From contig NZ_CP112881.1 in assembly GCF_026409565.1 (NCBI RefSeq), positions 310,001 to 374,000 of the forward strand: a stretch of DNA of 64,000 nucleotides. The letters are read 5' to 3'. Origin of the DNA: Sneathiella aquimaris. GTDB taxonomy: Bacteria > Pseudomonadota > Alphaproteobacteria > Sneathiellales > Sneathiellaceae. Positions 33,967 to 43,029 of the stretch are shown here, piece by piece. The number at the start of each line of letters is the position of its first letter. Within the stretch, counting starts at the first letter, position 1. A program made the translations under genes and the position numbers. The notes beneath the pieces are model-generated. The model had not been told where the DNA came from. It made no database searches and saw only the letters and a list, made by a program, of their open reading frames with translations.

Positions 33967-34998
33967 TCATTCAACCAACGGCAGGCACCCGGTTTCAGCC
34001 AGGATATCAGTGACGACTTTTCGGTCGCCATCATCAAGGTGTTCATATTTTTCGCGTATCCATTGCAGGCATTTCCCCTGATAGGGAAAGGGGCTCTGCG
34101 TCCAGAGCTTTCCCTGTATCTCGGTTTTGACTTCCTTATCTGCGTTTATCAGGGCCTTGGCATTTGCCAACATGACCGGTACATATCCCCGCCCCAACTC
34201 CCGAAAAATATCGAGCAGACTATCAGGGATCTGGTGGGTCTTGATCCAGGCGTCTTCCCGGACCGTCATGCCGGACAGATCGTCCATCACTTCGACCCAT
34301 GCAAAGACCCGCGGAGCAATTTTTTCGGTCAGCGCAGTTGGCGTGGGATCAAATCCTGCCAACTGGGTCAATTGACCATAGGCTGCAAAATCAGCCGCGG
34401 ACGGGCGCGCACCGAAAAGAAACATATGCTGTTTCAAGTGGGTGTTAAAAGCGGTCAGATATCGCTTGTAGCTGTCTTCAATAACAGGGGTGGTCACATT
34501 GTTGGAGCCGACAACATAAAGGCGGGAAATTTGCCGGTCGGCAAATTCCTTTTCCCATTTAAGCAAGTCTGCATCGCTGGCAGGGGCCAAGCTTCGACAT
34601 TGCGGTAACGTTTTGCTCGCCCGCTCAATATCCGGTTGGTAATGCCAGCGGTAGTGGAACATGGCCTTCGTCAACCATTCGTCAGCAAAGTCTTCAAGCA
34701 AATAATCCAGAAAAGCAAGGGCCGGATTGTCCGGCAGGACGGATCGTTCGGTGTGGCTTTTCTCAAACCGGCGAATGATGGGCGTGCTGTCAACAACAGC
34801 GTCCATCCTCCCTGCTTCTGTTTTAAAGTAGAAGGTAGGCAACAAACCGACTTTGGATTTTGGTAACGCTTTCAGTTCCTCGGCTTCCGTTAAAAGCAGG
34901 CGATACGGGATATGCCGAAAGCGCAATAATGCCGTCATTTTACGGGTATATGGCGAGTATGGTGAGCCTTTCAGCAATTGCATGGATGTCGCAGGCAT
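33967..34998 (-). CDS. Glutathione S-transferase-like protein
   Basis: 343 residues. The N-terminal thioredoxin-like GST domain starts LLKGSPYSPYTRKMTALLRFRHIPYR, with a Ser/Tyr-rich active-site loop in place of a CxxC and the glutathione-binding cis-Pro in VGLLPTF. The helical GST C-terminal domain includes FLFGARPSAADFAAYGQL. An extra C-terminal segment of about 90 residues makes the protein longer than typical GSTs (200-230). AGGGGAAA precedes the ATG. It probably acts in detoxification or as a binding protein; the substrate is unknown. Confidence 0.75.
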   Translation of the reverse strand: MPATSMQLLKGSPYSPYTRKMTALLRFRHIPYRLLLTEAEELKALPKSKVGLLPTFYFKTEAGRMDAVVDSTPIIRRFEKSHTERSVLPDNPALAFLDYLLEDFADEWLTKAMFHYRWHYQPDIERASKTLPQCRSLAPASDADLLKWEKEFADRQISRLYVVGSNNVTTPVIEDSYKRYLTAFNTHLKQHMFLFGARPSAADFAAYGQLTQLAGFDPTPTALTEKIAPRVFAWVEVMDDLSGMTVREDAWIKTHQIPDSLLDIFRELGRGYVPVMLANAKALINADKEVKTEIQGKLWTQSPFPYQGKCLQWIREKYEHLDDGDRKVVTDILAETGCLPLVE

Positions 34999-35261
34999 GT
35001 ATTTCCCCTGTTCTTTTTGTTTATTAGAGGAAGTTTAACCGGTGAGGTCTGTCTTTTGCAATGCAAGAGAACAAGCGCAAAGGTCTGTAAATCAAACCGC
35101 CACAGGCCCAAGCGCCAGTATTTCTCTGTCCTGTACTTATCTGAAACGCATGTTTACGAAATTGCCAGAAAACGGATTTCTACTGACATGACCGGTTTTC
35201 CTCATTACATTAGAAAAAATTTACATTAATTGATCGGTGCGGCAATCGGGGGGGGCTAACA

Positions 35262-35975
35262 GTGACAATCTATGAAACAGGGGCATATCTGGAGACAAAT
35301 TCTGACTGGCATGAAGAAGATGGCGCATGGAAAGCCGGTCAGATCCTCAAGATGCTTGCCAAGCAATCCTTAAAACCGTCAACCGTTGTCGACGTGGGAT
35401 GCGGGGCCGGAGAGGTCTTGTCAACACTGGCGCACTCTCTTGATGCAGACGTTAAGTGTCAGGGCTTTGATATTGCAGAAGTCGCTATTAATATCGCCAG
35501 AAGAAAAGAAACGTCGTCTTTGCAGTTTAAGGTTTCCGATTTCCTTGCAGAGAACAAGGAAATATATGATTTGGTTTTGTTGATGGACGTGTTTGAGCAT
35601 GTCCCGGATTATCTTGGTTTTTTGTCACAGCTTAGAAAGTCTGGCCACCATTTCCTCTTTCACATTCCACTGGATATGAATGTCCTGCATGTCTTGCTGG
35701 ATCATCAGACACGCAGTCGTGCCGAAGCTGGGCATTTACATTATTTTTCTAAATCCTCGGCCCTGTTGACCCTTGAGGATGCCGGCTTTGATGTGATTGA
35801 CTGGTTTTATACGCCTGTTTTTCAAACGGCGAAAGCAAAGCGCTCTTTATCGAAACGCCTTATTGAGTTGCCCCGCGCGGCGGGCCTTGCCCTTTGCCCG
35901 GATTTCAGCGTCCGCTTGCTTGGCGGATGTTCACTTTTGGTGTTGGCAAAACCCGCGTTGAAAAAGGAAATTTAA
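35262..35975 (+). CDS. Class I SAM-dependent methyltransferase
   Basis: 237 residues from a GTG start after a GGGGGGG run. The SAM motif I is TVVDVGCGAGEVLSTLA, motif II is in GFDIAEVAINIARR, and DLVLLMDVFEHVPDY marks a Methyltransf_11/12 enzyme. It is the first gene of the exopolysaccharide region, which also contains two further methyltransferases. A role in sugar O-methylation is likely by context but not shown. ATTACATTAG and TTTACATTAA lie in the 50 bases before it. Confidence 0.78.
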   Translation: MTIYETGAYLETNSDWHEEDGAWKAGQILKMLAKQSLKPSTVVDVGCGAGEVLSTLAHSLDADVKCQGFDIAEVAINIARRKETSSLQFKVSDFLAENKEIYDLVLLMDVFEHVPDYLGFLSQLRKSGHHFLFHIPLDMNVLHVLLDHQTRSRAEAGHLHYFSKSSALLTLEDAGFDVIDWFYTPVFQTAKAKRSLSKRLIELPRAAGLALCPDFSVRLLGGCSLLVLAKPALKKEI

Positions 35976-36416
35976 ATCTGAATAGCCTCCATAAAGGATC
36001 GGGCCTGTTTGTCCCGGTGTCTTTCCATGTGGGGAGCTTATGCGCTTAAAAATTCTGGAATCTCTTTGCATACAAGTATTTTGATGCCAGGATTTTTTTG
36101 TTGCGAAGTGCGTCTGTTATAAATCTGTTTGATGTTTAAAAAATAATTTCACATTATTGTGCAAATATTTGGCATTTTGTAAATTAAATTCTGAAATATA
36201 GATAATCTTTACTTGGATAATTTTCCTTATTACTTTTATTATTCGGTTTATAAAATTGTATATATATAAATATCACCATTAGTAGTATTTTGTTGCTTAT
36301 TTTTTGGTGAAATTAGTAATTTTTTATTTACGAAAATAGTCTAGTGTCTCTCCTGATTTTAGTTGATGTAGTGTGCAGCCCGAGCGGATCGGTGCTGTAT
36401 TCAGGAGTATATTTGT
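35976..36416 (+). promoter_or_regulatory. Very AT-rich leader upstream of the RTX gene
   Basis: About 250 bases (36080-36345) are strikingly AT-rich compared with neighbours. They contain the palindrome CACATTATTGTG (36150-36161) and long A/T tracts. The final bases include CAGGAGTATATTTG-ATG, a good ribosome-binding site for the next gene. AT-rich, curved promoters of this sort are often bound by nucleoid silencers; that is inference. No small gene is seen. Confidence 0.5.
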
Positions 36417-39400
36417 ATGAGTTCCGTTGTTTCCAGTTTAGAACAAGATTTATTAGAGCAGTCAGCAACAGAGTTTGGTTCCGGTGTTGTTAATCTGGGT
36501 CGCGAAGCATCCCTTTTTCCCACAGGTGATTTTACGCTTAGCGCCACATTCGAATTGAACAATCTGAACAGTGGTTTGCAAACAGTTGTTTGGAACCCTC
36601 GGCAGTTTGGCATCCGTATCAAAGATGATGATTTAAAAATTACGCTGCGCGGTGATGACGGTAGACTTCATACAACGACAATTAGTGACGCCTTTGATGA
36701 CACCGGATGGCATGATGTTCAGGTCGTAATGGATGAGGGCGCTGGTACATTGGCGTTCTGGCTTGATGGCGCTGTTGTTTATTCGGGGTCAAGTGACGGG
36801 GTGAATTTAACATCCAGAGTATACCGAGATGTAACGGCAGGGGGCCGAAGCGGTGATCGATATATGCTTGATGGCCAAATTGCCGATGTTGCTGTCGTAG
36901 ATGAGGCACTGACAATCGACCCCACACAATCCTTGTTTGAACGGATGCTGACCATGGCTGGTGAAACACCGCCTGTTGTGGAGCCGACCCCTGAACCAAC
37001 CCCTGTTGAAAATACACCTGCAGATATTTCTGGTGATCAAGCGGGTTTGATACAGGAGGCTGACGGTCTGGAAGCAACCGGACAATTGATCGTAGAAGAC
37101 GTAGACGCGGGCGAAAGCGCCTTTGTTGCGGCGACTCAACAGGGCGTTTATGGCACATTTTCGATGGCTTCAGACGGCGCATGGACTTACACAGCGACAG
37201 AAGAAGCCGCTGTCAGAGCGCTGGGAGGAAATGATCAGGCGACCGAAACGTTTGTTGTTCAATCCATCGACGGCACCTCGCAGAACGTTATCATAACAAT
37301 CGATGGTGCCGATGAAGCCCCGATTATTACCGGGGACCTATCGGGCACCATTACTGAAGATGTCACGCAATCGGTAAGTGGTACGCTGACGGCGGACGAT
37401 GTGGATGCAGGCGAAAGCGGTTTTCAGGCGGACGCTATTTCAGGTACCTATGGTGATTTCAGTATTGATACGGCTGGCGAGTGGACCTATGCGGCCCGTG
37501 ATACCGATCAATTTCAGGCCTTGGAGGACGGTGATACATTTGTTGAGACATTTGTCGCCACCACGCTGGATGGTACCGAGCAGGTTATCGAAGTATCGGT
37601 AAACGGCACGAGCGAGCCAACACCTCCTCCATCGGAGGGGCCAGGAGAGACAAGCACAGCACCGGTCATTGGAACCGCAGGCATCCCGATTGATCTGGCA
37701 ATGACCCGCGATTACGACCAGATTTTCCAGACGCTGTCTGACTCAGGGATTGATGTTTTTTGCCCGCTGACAATTTATGAAGAATATCCAGAAGTGAAAA
37801 GTCTGGGCTTCGAAGCAGATTTTTTCCCGCCCCCTTACGGGAGTGCGACCCCGGAATTATATGATCTTGCTCGATTGCACGGCATCAAGATTGCCTTCAG
37901 TGCGGATATCATGTACCCGCTCGGCAGTGACATGCCATCAGCAGCCCAGGATCCGCTGCATGCCATACTTGATGCTGGTGGCAGCGACATTATCCACAGT
38001 ATCTTTAATTATGACGAGCCCGTTCTGCGGGGTATCAGTTCCGCCAGTTCGCAGGCCGTGTACGAACATATCAAGTCAATTGATCCGTCAATCGATATTC
38101 AGCAGGTGCATGCCCCTGTTGGGCCTGAGGCGGATCCATCAGACTATCTGTCAGCCGTCCTCGATCATGCGACCTGGTCTGACACTGTCGGTTTCGATGT
38201 CTATCCAATTCACGGGCAACCCGGGGCGCAATCCCCCCTTAGTGGCGGTGAAATCGTTGAGCCTGTACAAAGCCTGCAAGAGTATGTGAGTTGGATGGAA
38301 ACCAATCTGGCTGACAAGAGCCATGTCATGGTATTGCAGGCCTTTGAGTTGGGGGATTTGTTTTCTGACGAGGCGCTGGCAACCTTCTCCGCTGAAGAAA
38401 GGGCCGCCTCACGCCCACCAACGGAACTGGAAATGCGGGCCATGTTAAACGCGGTCTCTGACGTTGATTCTGTATACTGGTTTGGACCGAGCTTTCTGGA
38501 ATCTCAATCCGATCCGACATGGCAAGCTGCTTTGTCTGTTTCCGAGGCGATGGCAAGTGGTGCTGATAATACGTCAATCGAGGCTCTTTTGGACGTCGAT
38601 ACGAGTGCGAATTTGATCGATGAAGATGCACAAGAAGGCGATTATACCGGCGTGCAGTTATCGGCAAATGATCCCGATGCCATCGACGTTGTAACCTACA
38701 CGCTGGATGATGACAGGTTCTACATTGATAGTGAGGGTCATTTACGGGTTGGCGAGAATGCGGCTTTCGATTTTGAAACGGAAACTTCTATATCCATTAA
38801 CGCAACGGCCCGTTCTACAGATGGGTCTGAGGAAAGACTAGATGTTGTCTTAAACGTAAATGACAAGATAGATATTGTAGACGGCACATTGGCATCGGAT
38901 GAAATCTCGGGTGCAAGCGGTGCGGATAGGATAACCGCGATGGCAGGCGATGACGTTGTTGCTGGGCTGGACGGAGATGATGTCATTTTCGGAGGAGCTG
39001 GCAGTGATATTATCTATGGCGGCGCCGGAAATGACGACGTTTCTGGTGGTGATGGCATTGATGCAATTGTGGGTGAGGCCGGGAATGACACATTGTTTGG
39101 CGATGCCAATGATGATTATCTTTCAGGCGGCGCTGGCGAGGATGTGCTTATGGGTGGTTCCGGTGCAGATCAGCTGACAGGCGATGCCGGTGCCGATAGA
39201 ATTTCCGGAAATACCGGTGACGATACCATGCAGGGCGGAGAGGATAATGATATCTTCATTTTTGCAAATGGCGATGGAAACGATCTTGTTCTGGACTTTG
39301 CCGTTGGGCAGGATGCCTTGTTATTCGAAGGGGGTATAACTGCCGAAGATTTATCTATTTCGGCCCTGTCAGAGCATACCCAGATTACCTATGGGGATGA

Positions 39401-39464
39401 TAGTGTTGTCTTGATCGGCGTTGCAGAAGCTGACTGGGGCAATATCAACTTTCTTTTCGAGTAA
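36417..39464 (+). CDS. Large secreted RTX protein with LamG-like, VCBS-like, glycosidase-like and cadherin-like modules
   Basis: 1015 residues, no N-terminal signal peptide. Modules in order: LamG/concanavalin-like domain (about 25-180; DTGWHDVQVVMDEGAGTLAFWLDG); proline/glutamate linker; two VCBS/Ig-like repeats (about 200-400; each with GxYGxFSxxxxGxWTYxA); and a TIM-barrel, glycosidase-like domain (about 420-713) with NYDEP and GFDVYPIHG. A cadherin-like repeat (about 725-820) follows, then about 13 RTX nonapeptides (GGAGNDxxx type, 830-945) and a terminal type I secretion region ending in NINFLFE. The RTX tail implies calcium-dependent folding after type I export, but no type I exporter genes lie in the window. 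The middle domain is paralogous to the protein at 41992-43029. It probably binds and cleaves or remodels the polysaccharide made by this locus. A strong terminator follows. Confidence 0.82.
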   Translation: MSSVVSSLEQDLLEQSATEFGSGVVNLGREASLFPTGDFTLSATFELNNLNSGLQTVVWNPRQFGIRIKDDDLKITLRGDDGRLHTTTISDAFDDTGWHDVQVVMDEGAGTLAFWLDGAVVYSGSSDGVNLTSRVYRDVTAGGRSGDRYMLDGQIADVAVVDEALTIDPTQSLFERMLTMAGETPPVVEPTPEPTPVENTPADISGDQAGLIQEADGLEATGQLIVEDVDAGESAFVAATQQGVYGTFSMASDGAWTYTATEEAAVRALGGNDQATETFVVQSIDGTSQNVIITIDGADEAPIITGDLSGTITEDVTQSVSGTLTADDVDAGESGFQADAISGTYGDFSIDTAGEWTYAARDTDQFQALEDGDTFVETFVATTLDGTEQVIEVSVNGTSEPTPPPSEGPGETSTAPVIGTAGIPIDLAMTRDYDQIFQTLSDSGIDVFCPLTIYEEYPEVKSLGFEADFFPPPYGSATPELYDLARLHGIKIAFSADIMYPLGSDMPSAAQDPLHAILDAGGSDIIHSIFNYDEPVLRGISSASSQAVYEHIKSIDPSIDIQQVHAPVGPEADPSDYLSAVLDHATWSDTVGFDVYPIHGQPGAQSPLSGGEIVEPVQSLQEYVSWMETNLADKSHVMVLQAFELGDLFSDEALATFSAEERAASRPPTELEMRAMLNAVSDVDSVYWFGPSFLESQSDPTWQAALSVSEAMASGADNTSIEALLDVDTSANLIDEDAQEGDYTGVQLSANDPDAIDVVTYTLDDDRFYIDSEGHLRVGENAAFDFETETSISINATARSTDGSEERLDVVLNVNDKIDIVDGTLASDEISGASGADRITAMAGDDVVAGLDGDDVIFGGAGSDIIYGGAGNDDVSGGDGIDAIVGEAGNDTLFGDANDDYLSGGAGEDVLMGGSGADQLTGDAGADRISGNTGDDTMQGGEDNDIFIFANGDGNDLVLDFAVGQDALLFEGGITAEDLSISALSEHTQITYGDDSVVLIGVAEADWGNINFLFE

Positions 39465-39536
39465 ATCGTATCTGTTCCTTTTAGGGGCGATGTAACAGTG
39501 CCCCTTTAACAGGCAGAACCGTAGTAGAATTTAAAG

Positions 39537-39570
39537 TCGGGAAGGTGGAAACGCCTTTCCGATTTTTTTT
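39537..39570 (+). terminator. Rho-independent terminator of the RTX gene
   Basis: TCGGGAAGG (39537-39545) pairs with CCTTTCCGA (39554-39562) with one G:T pair and is followed by eight T residues. A second, weaker hairpin AGGGGC/GCCCCT (39483-39505) precedes it. Confidence 0.85.
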
Positions 39571-39761
39571 ATATCCGCTCTGCTGTTAACCTCCATTTTC
39601 TGCGCTTCCTGCACGCCGTCACAAATATTTCCATATTTCACATTAGATTCTTAAAATGTTGCAGACTTTTGAGCTGGATGATACGCTTAAGTCTTATCTA
39701 ATATTGAGAAATATCGTCCATTTCATTTATGATAGATGTGAAAACCGGGTTGGCAGAATAT

Positions 39762-40994
39762 ATGCGTCACTTGATCTTAAACTTAACGATAATGACGTTT
39801 GTGCTATGCACGGGCCTGGCGCTCGGCAAATCTGGTGTAGCAGCAGAATACACGTTGGATACCGGGGACGTATTGAGTATAAAATTGCTGGAGCGTAACG
39901 AAATATCCGGGGATGTCATTGTTGGCATGGACGGCACAATTTCCTTGCCGGGCATCGGCGCGATTGTTGCCCGGGGCGAAACGGTCCGTGGTCTGGAAAG
40001 AAAGCTCCTAAAACGTATCTCCGAAACGGTTGTCCAGCCTTCGCTGGCCGTCCAGATGGTGGCGTATCGTCCGTTTTTTATTCTGGGTGAAGTCGGTGAG
40101 GCGGGTGGTTACCCGTACCAGCCAGGTTTGACCGTTTTAAAGGCTGTGTCCCTTGCAAAAGGTTTTAAAAGCACGCGCAGTGATCTGAACCAGTTTTCAA
40201 AACAACTCGCTAACTTGCGCGCAAAACAGGCCTTGGGAAATAATGTCACGACGTTGGCCTCTGCGGAAGTTCGTCGGGCACGCGTTTTGGCGGAACAAGC
40301 CGATCAGGACATTTTTGCCTTCGATCCAGGGTCAGGGATTATTTCAAAACTGCCAAATCTGGACACCATTATAGAAACCGAACAAGCCCTTTTTGCCAAG
40401 CGACGGGTCTCTCATAAAAGACAATTGGATCAGGTCAAAGAGACAATCGCGGCCCGCCAGTTGGAATTGCAAAGTTACAAGAAAAGAATGTCGTCAAAAG
40501 ATGATCTGAATGATCAAATTGATAAAGAGGTCAGAGAAGTCCGAAAACTCAGAAAACAGGGACTTGTTCCTGTCGAGCGGGTTAATCGATTGATCCGCGA
40601 GCAACTGAATATCCGCGGGCAGGTTTTGCAAACCAACAGCCTTCTTCGGCAAGCACAGGTTTCCCTGAGCCTTTCCCAGGAAAAACTGATTTCGCTGACC
40701 GAAGGGCTCAAAGTTGAACTGGCTCGGGAAGTGCGTGAACTGGAAGATCAGATTTCAATTCTCAAAACCTCCATTAAAGGGGAATTGGAAATCATGGAAA
40801 GCACCGGGGATGGGTATAGACGCTCCGCCGGGTCTGATCAAATCGGGTATGGGTTTGAAATACATAGAAAAGATCAGTTGCTTACTGGAACAATCGACTT
40901 CAACACACCGATCCTGCCGGGAGATACGCTCATTGTCCTGCGCAATCGTCCCAGTCTGGATACGGTTCAACTCTATGAAAGAGGCGGGGGATGA
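39762..40994 (+). CDS. Outer-membrane polysaccharide export (OPX) protein with long coiled coil
   Basis: About 410 residues from MRHLILNLTIM (39762), which gives a clean signal peptide ending near SGVAAEY; an upstream in-frame ATG at 39729 is possible. The Poly_export domain is YTLDTGDVLSIKLLERNE, GMDGTISLPGIGAIVARGETV, and the SLBB-like segment is FFILGEVGEAGGYPYQPGLTV. From about residue 150 to 350 the protein is a long helical coiled-coil region rich in K, E, Q and R, followed by a terminal strand region ILPGDTLIVLRN. It should form the outer-membrane exit of the Wzx/Wzy pathway and pair with the chain-length regulator at 58170-59636. The long insert is unlike Wza. Confidence 0.88.
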   Translation: MRHLILNLTIMTFVLCTGLALGKSGVAAEYTLDTGDVLSIKLLERNEISGDVIVGMDGTISLPGIGAIVARGETVRGLERKLLKRISETVVQPSLAVQMVAYRPFFILGEVGEAGGYPYQPGLTVLKAVSLAKGFKSTRSDLNQFSKQLANLRAKQALGNNVTTLASAEVRRARVLAEQADQDIFAFDPGSGIISKLPNLDTIIETEQALFAKRRVSHKRQLDQVKETIAARQLELQSYKKRMSSKDDLNDQIDKEVREVRKLRKQGLVPVERVNRLIREQLNIRGQVLQTNSLLRQAQVSLSLSQEKLISLTEGLKVELAREVRELEDQISILKTSIKGELEIMESTGDGYRRSAGSDQIGYGFEIHRKDQLLTGTIDFNTPILPGDTLIVLRNRPSLDTVQLYERGGG

Positions 40995-41041
40995 CAACGG
41001 GGGCTGTCGATCAACGACCGATTTCAGAATAGGGCGAATGC

Positions 41042-41995
41042 ATGAACGGTAGGGCTGAATACAGGGTTGTTCAACCGGTCGCGCGGCGCGACGATAATCA
41101 CCGTGTCATCAATGCAATGAGTATTGATGTTGAAGACTATTATCATGCCCATGCATTGGAATCCCAATATCCCAGAAATCGATGGTTCGAACTGGAAAAG
41201 CGTGTTGAGCGGTCGACCCAGCGGTTACTAGATCTATTTGATGAGCATAATGTTCGCATTACATTTTTTGTTCTAGGCACCGTTGCTGAAAACTTTCCGG
41301 CGCTGACTCGGGAAATGATCAACCGAGGGCACGAAGTTGCCAGCCACGGTCTCGATCACTACAAAGCTAATGGTCAGGATCCACAGACCTTTCGTCAGGA
41401 TGTGAGCCGGTCAAAAACCATTCTTGAACAGATAATCAGCAAGCCCGTGTCAGGATACCGGGCCGCCAGTTTTTCCATAGGCCCGGAGAATTGGTGGGCT
41501 TATGAGATTTTGGCAGAGGCGGGCTTCACATATAGTTCAAGTTTGTGCAATGGTCGCCTTGACCGGGCGGATCTTTCAATCCCTGCCATTCCGTTTTATC
41601 CGACCGACCATGATTTATTGGAAATACCGATCACGACAGTGTCCCTGTTGCGCCGAAAAATTCCGTCGGGCGGTGGTTTCTTCCGTTTGATGCCCTATGC
41701 GATTTTCAAACAGGGGGTTGCTTCTGCTCTGCGAAAGAAAGCCGCCACTTCAATGGTTTTTTATGCGCATCCGTGGGAGATTGATCCTGACCAACCGGTC
41801 GCTTCGGTGAATATGAAAACGCGTCTCCGCCATTATGGCGGCTTGTCTCATATGGAAAAGAAGCTAACCAAATTGCTAACTGATTTTTCCTGGGCGCCGA
41901 TGAGAGAGGTTTATGATGAGGCAATCCCCACCCATTCAACGCCCCAGCAGCCAAGCGGTGTAATAGCGGGCGCGGCCTATGGGAATGCACCATGA
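41042..41995 (+). CDS. Polysaccharide deacetylase, XrtA-system-associated type (DUF3473)
   Basis: 317 residues. NodB-fold motifs: SIDVEDYYHA (metal Asp), ITFFVLGTVAE, HEVASHGLDHY (His-x3-His), GYRAASFSIGPENWWAYEIL. The C-terminal DUF3473 has SGGGFFRLMPYAIFK and FYAHPWEIDPDQP. This subtype is known from exosortase-associated EPS loci of Gram-negative bacteria. It removes N-acetyl groups from the polymer. The gene is 47 bases after the OPX gene and overlaps the next gene by four bases. No exosortase or PEP-CTERM protein is found in the window. Confidence 0.9.
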   Translation: MNGRAEYRVVQPVARRDDNHRVINAMSIDVEDYYHAHALESQYPRNRWFELEKRVERSTQRLLDLFDEHNVRITFFVLGTVAENFPALTREMINRGHEVASHGLDHYKANGQDPQTFRQDVSRSKTILEQIISKPVSGYRAASFSIGPENWWAYEILAEAGFTYSSSLCNGRLDRADLSIPAIPFYPTDHDLLEIPITTVSLLRRKIPSGGGFFRLMPYAIFKQGVASALRKKAATSMVFYAHPWEIDPDQPVASVNMKTRLRHYGGLSHMEKKLTKLLTDFSWAPMREVYDEAIPTHSTPQQPSGVIAGAAYGNAP

Positions 41996-43029
41996 AATAC
42001 GGCGCCCGAGTCAGGTGGCCCGGCCTGCGGTTTCTCGTCAGGTCATTGCTGATCGCCTTATTGTTTCTTTCATCCGTCATCACGCAGGGGCAGGCCATGG
42101 AATTCCTGTTGGCCGGGGCCCCGCGCCCGCTGGTACAAAATAAGAATTATTCGGCGCTATTTGCGTTATTGCAGGCTAATAAAATAGCGGCCTTTCTGCC
42201 GACCTTTCAATATCAGGAAATTCCCGAGCCGCGGTCGTTTGGCTTTGAAAGTGATTTTGTTGCACCCTGTTCGGTAACTGATCCGCCGTTTAAAGCCCTT
42301 CGCAGGTCTGGCGTGAAGCTATTGGTTCCGGGCGAACTTATTTATCCCGATGCGGAACAATTAGCGGGGCCGGCCCCGGAAAATGATCCGCTGGTACAGT
42401 TGATTTCCTGTGTCGGACGGGATCAAATCTACGGTATTACAAATTATGACGAGGCTGCCTTTCATGGTCGGTCCATCACGGATGTGCAGCGGCTGTATGA
42501 GCGGGTGAAAGCCGTGGATCCAAGCCTTGCCGTCTTGATGGTGCATGGCCCGCTGGTGATGGATCGACCGGAATTTTCCAACCATTCCAAACGTCAGAAA
42601 TACCTCCATGATGTCGTCCGTTATAGTCGTTATGCAGATATTGTCGGTTTTGACGTTTACCCGGTGCCTGGCATGATTGCCAAACTGGCGACCCCGCTCA
42701 GCGATGGGGAACAGGTAGAAACCGATCAGGCCGTGCCGGGCTACCTTAAATGGATGTCGGATCATCTTCCGGAAAAACGAAAGTTGATGGTGCTTCAGGG
42801 CTTTGCCTATACGGATATGTACGAATTTGATTTTCTAAAATCCGCCGTGCCATATGCGTTGCGGGCAATTATTCAGCCCCCGGATAGCAACCAGCTTGAA
42901 ACCATGTTGACTGCTGCCCAGGCATATCAGGTCGAGGCTGTGATATGGTGGGGGCAGGCAGCTTTGCGCGATACGACACAAGCCCCTTGGCCTGATATTT
43001 TAAAGTTTGCCAAGCAATTCTCTGATTAA
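41992..43029 (+). CDS. Exported TIM-barrel, glycosidase-like protein (paralogue of the RTX protein's central domain)
   Basis: 345 residues with an N-terminal signal sequence or anchor (RFLVRSLLIALLFLSSVITQGQA). The body aligns from end to end with residues about 420-713 of the RTX protein: FGFESDF against LGFEADF, VKLLVPGELIYP against IKIAFSADIMYP, YGITNYDEAAFHG against HSIFNYDEPVLRG, DIVGFDVYPVPG against DTVGFDVYPIHG, and KLMVLQGFAY against HVMVLQAFEL. NYDE and GFDVYP resemble strand-end motifs of clan A glycosidases, with the Glu of NYDE as a possible catalytic acid; this is inference. It is translationally coupled to the deacetylase, so it probably acts on the polysaccharide in the periplasm. 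Its stop overlaps that of galE, which is convergent. Confidence 0.75.
   Translation: MKYGARVRWPGLRFLVRSLLIALLFLSSVITQGQAMEFLLAGAPRPLVQNKNYSALFALLQANKIAAFLPTFQYQEIPEPRSFGFESDFVAPCSVTDPPFKALRRSGVKLLVPGELIYPDAEQLAGPAPENDPLVQLISCVGRDQIYGITNYDEAAFHGRSITDVQRLYERVKAVDPSLAVLMVHGPLVMDRPEFSNHSKRQKYLHDVVRYSRYADIVGFDVYPVPGMIAKLATPLSDGEQVETDQAVPGYLKWMSDHLPEKRKLMVLQGFAYTDMYEFDFLKSAVPYALRAIIQPPDSNQLETMLTAAQAYQVEAVIWWGQAALRDTTQAPWPDILKFAKQFSD

Noticed and set aside
33964-34608. Plus-strand open frame of 214 codons opposite the GST-like gene
   Set aside because: No family, no ribosome-binding site, and the opposite strand encodes a recognisable GST fold.
38905-39260. Tandem nucleotide repeats in the RTX gene as a possible CRISPR array
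   Set aside because: The repeats encode nine-residue GGxGxD units in one frame and vary as protein repeats do; there are no conserved direct repeats with unique spacers.
36417-39464. Calling the RTX protein a haemolysin or toxin
   Set aside because: RTX repeats only indicate calcium binding and type I export; there is no pore-forming or acylation domain, and the central domain is glycosidase-like.
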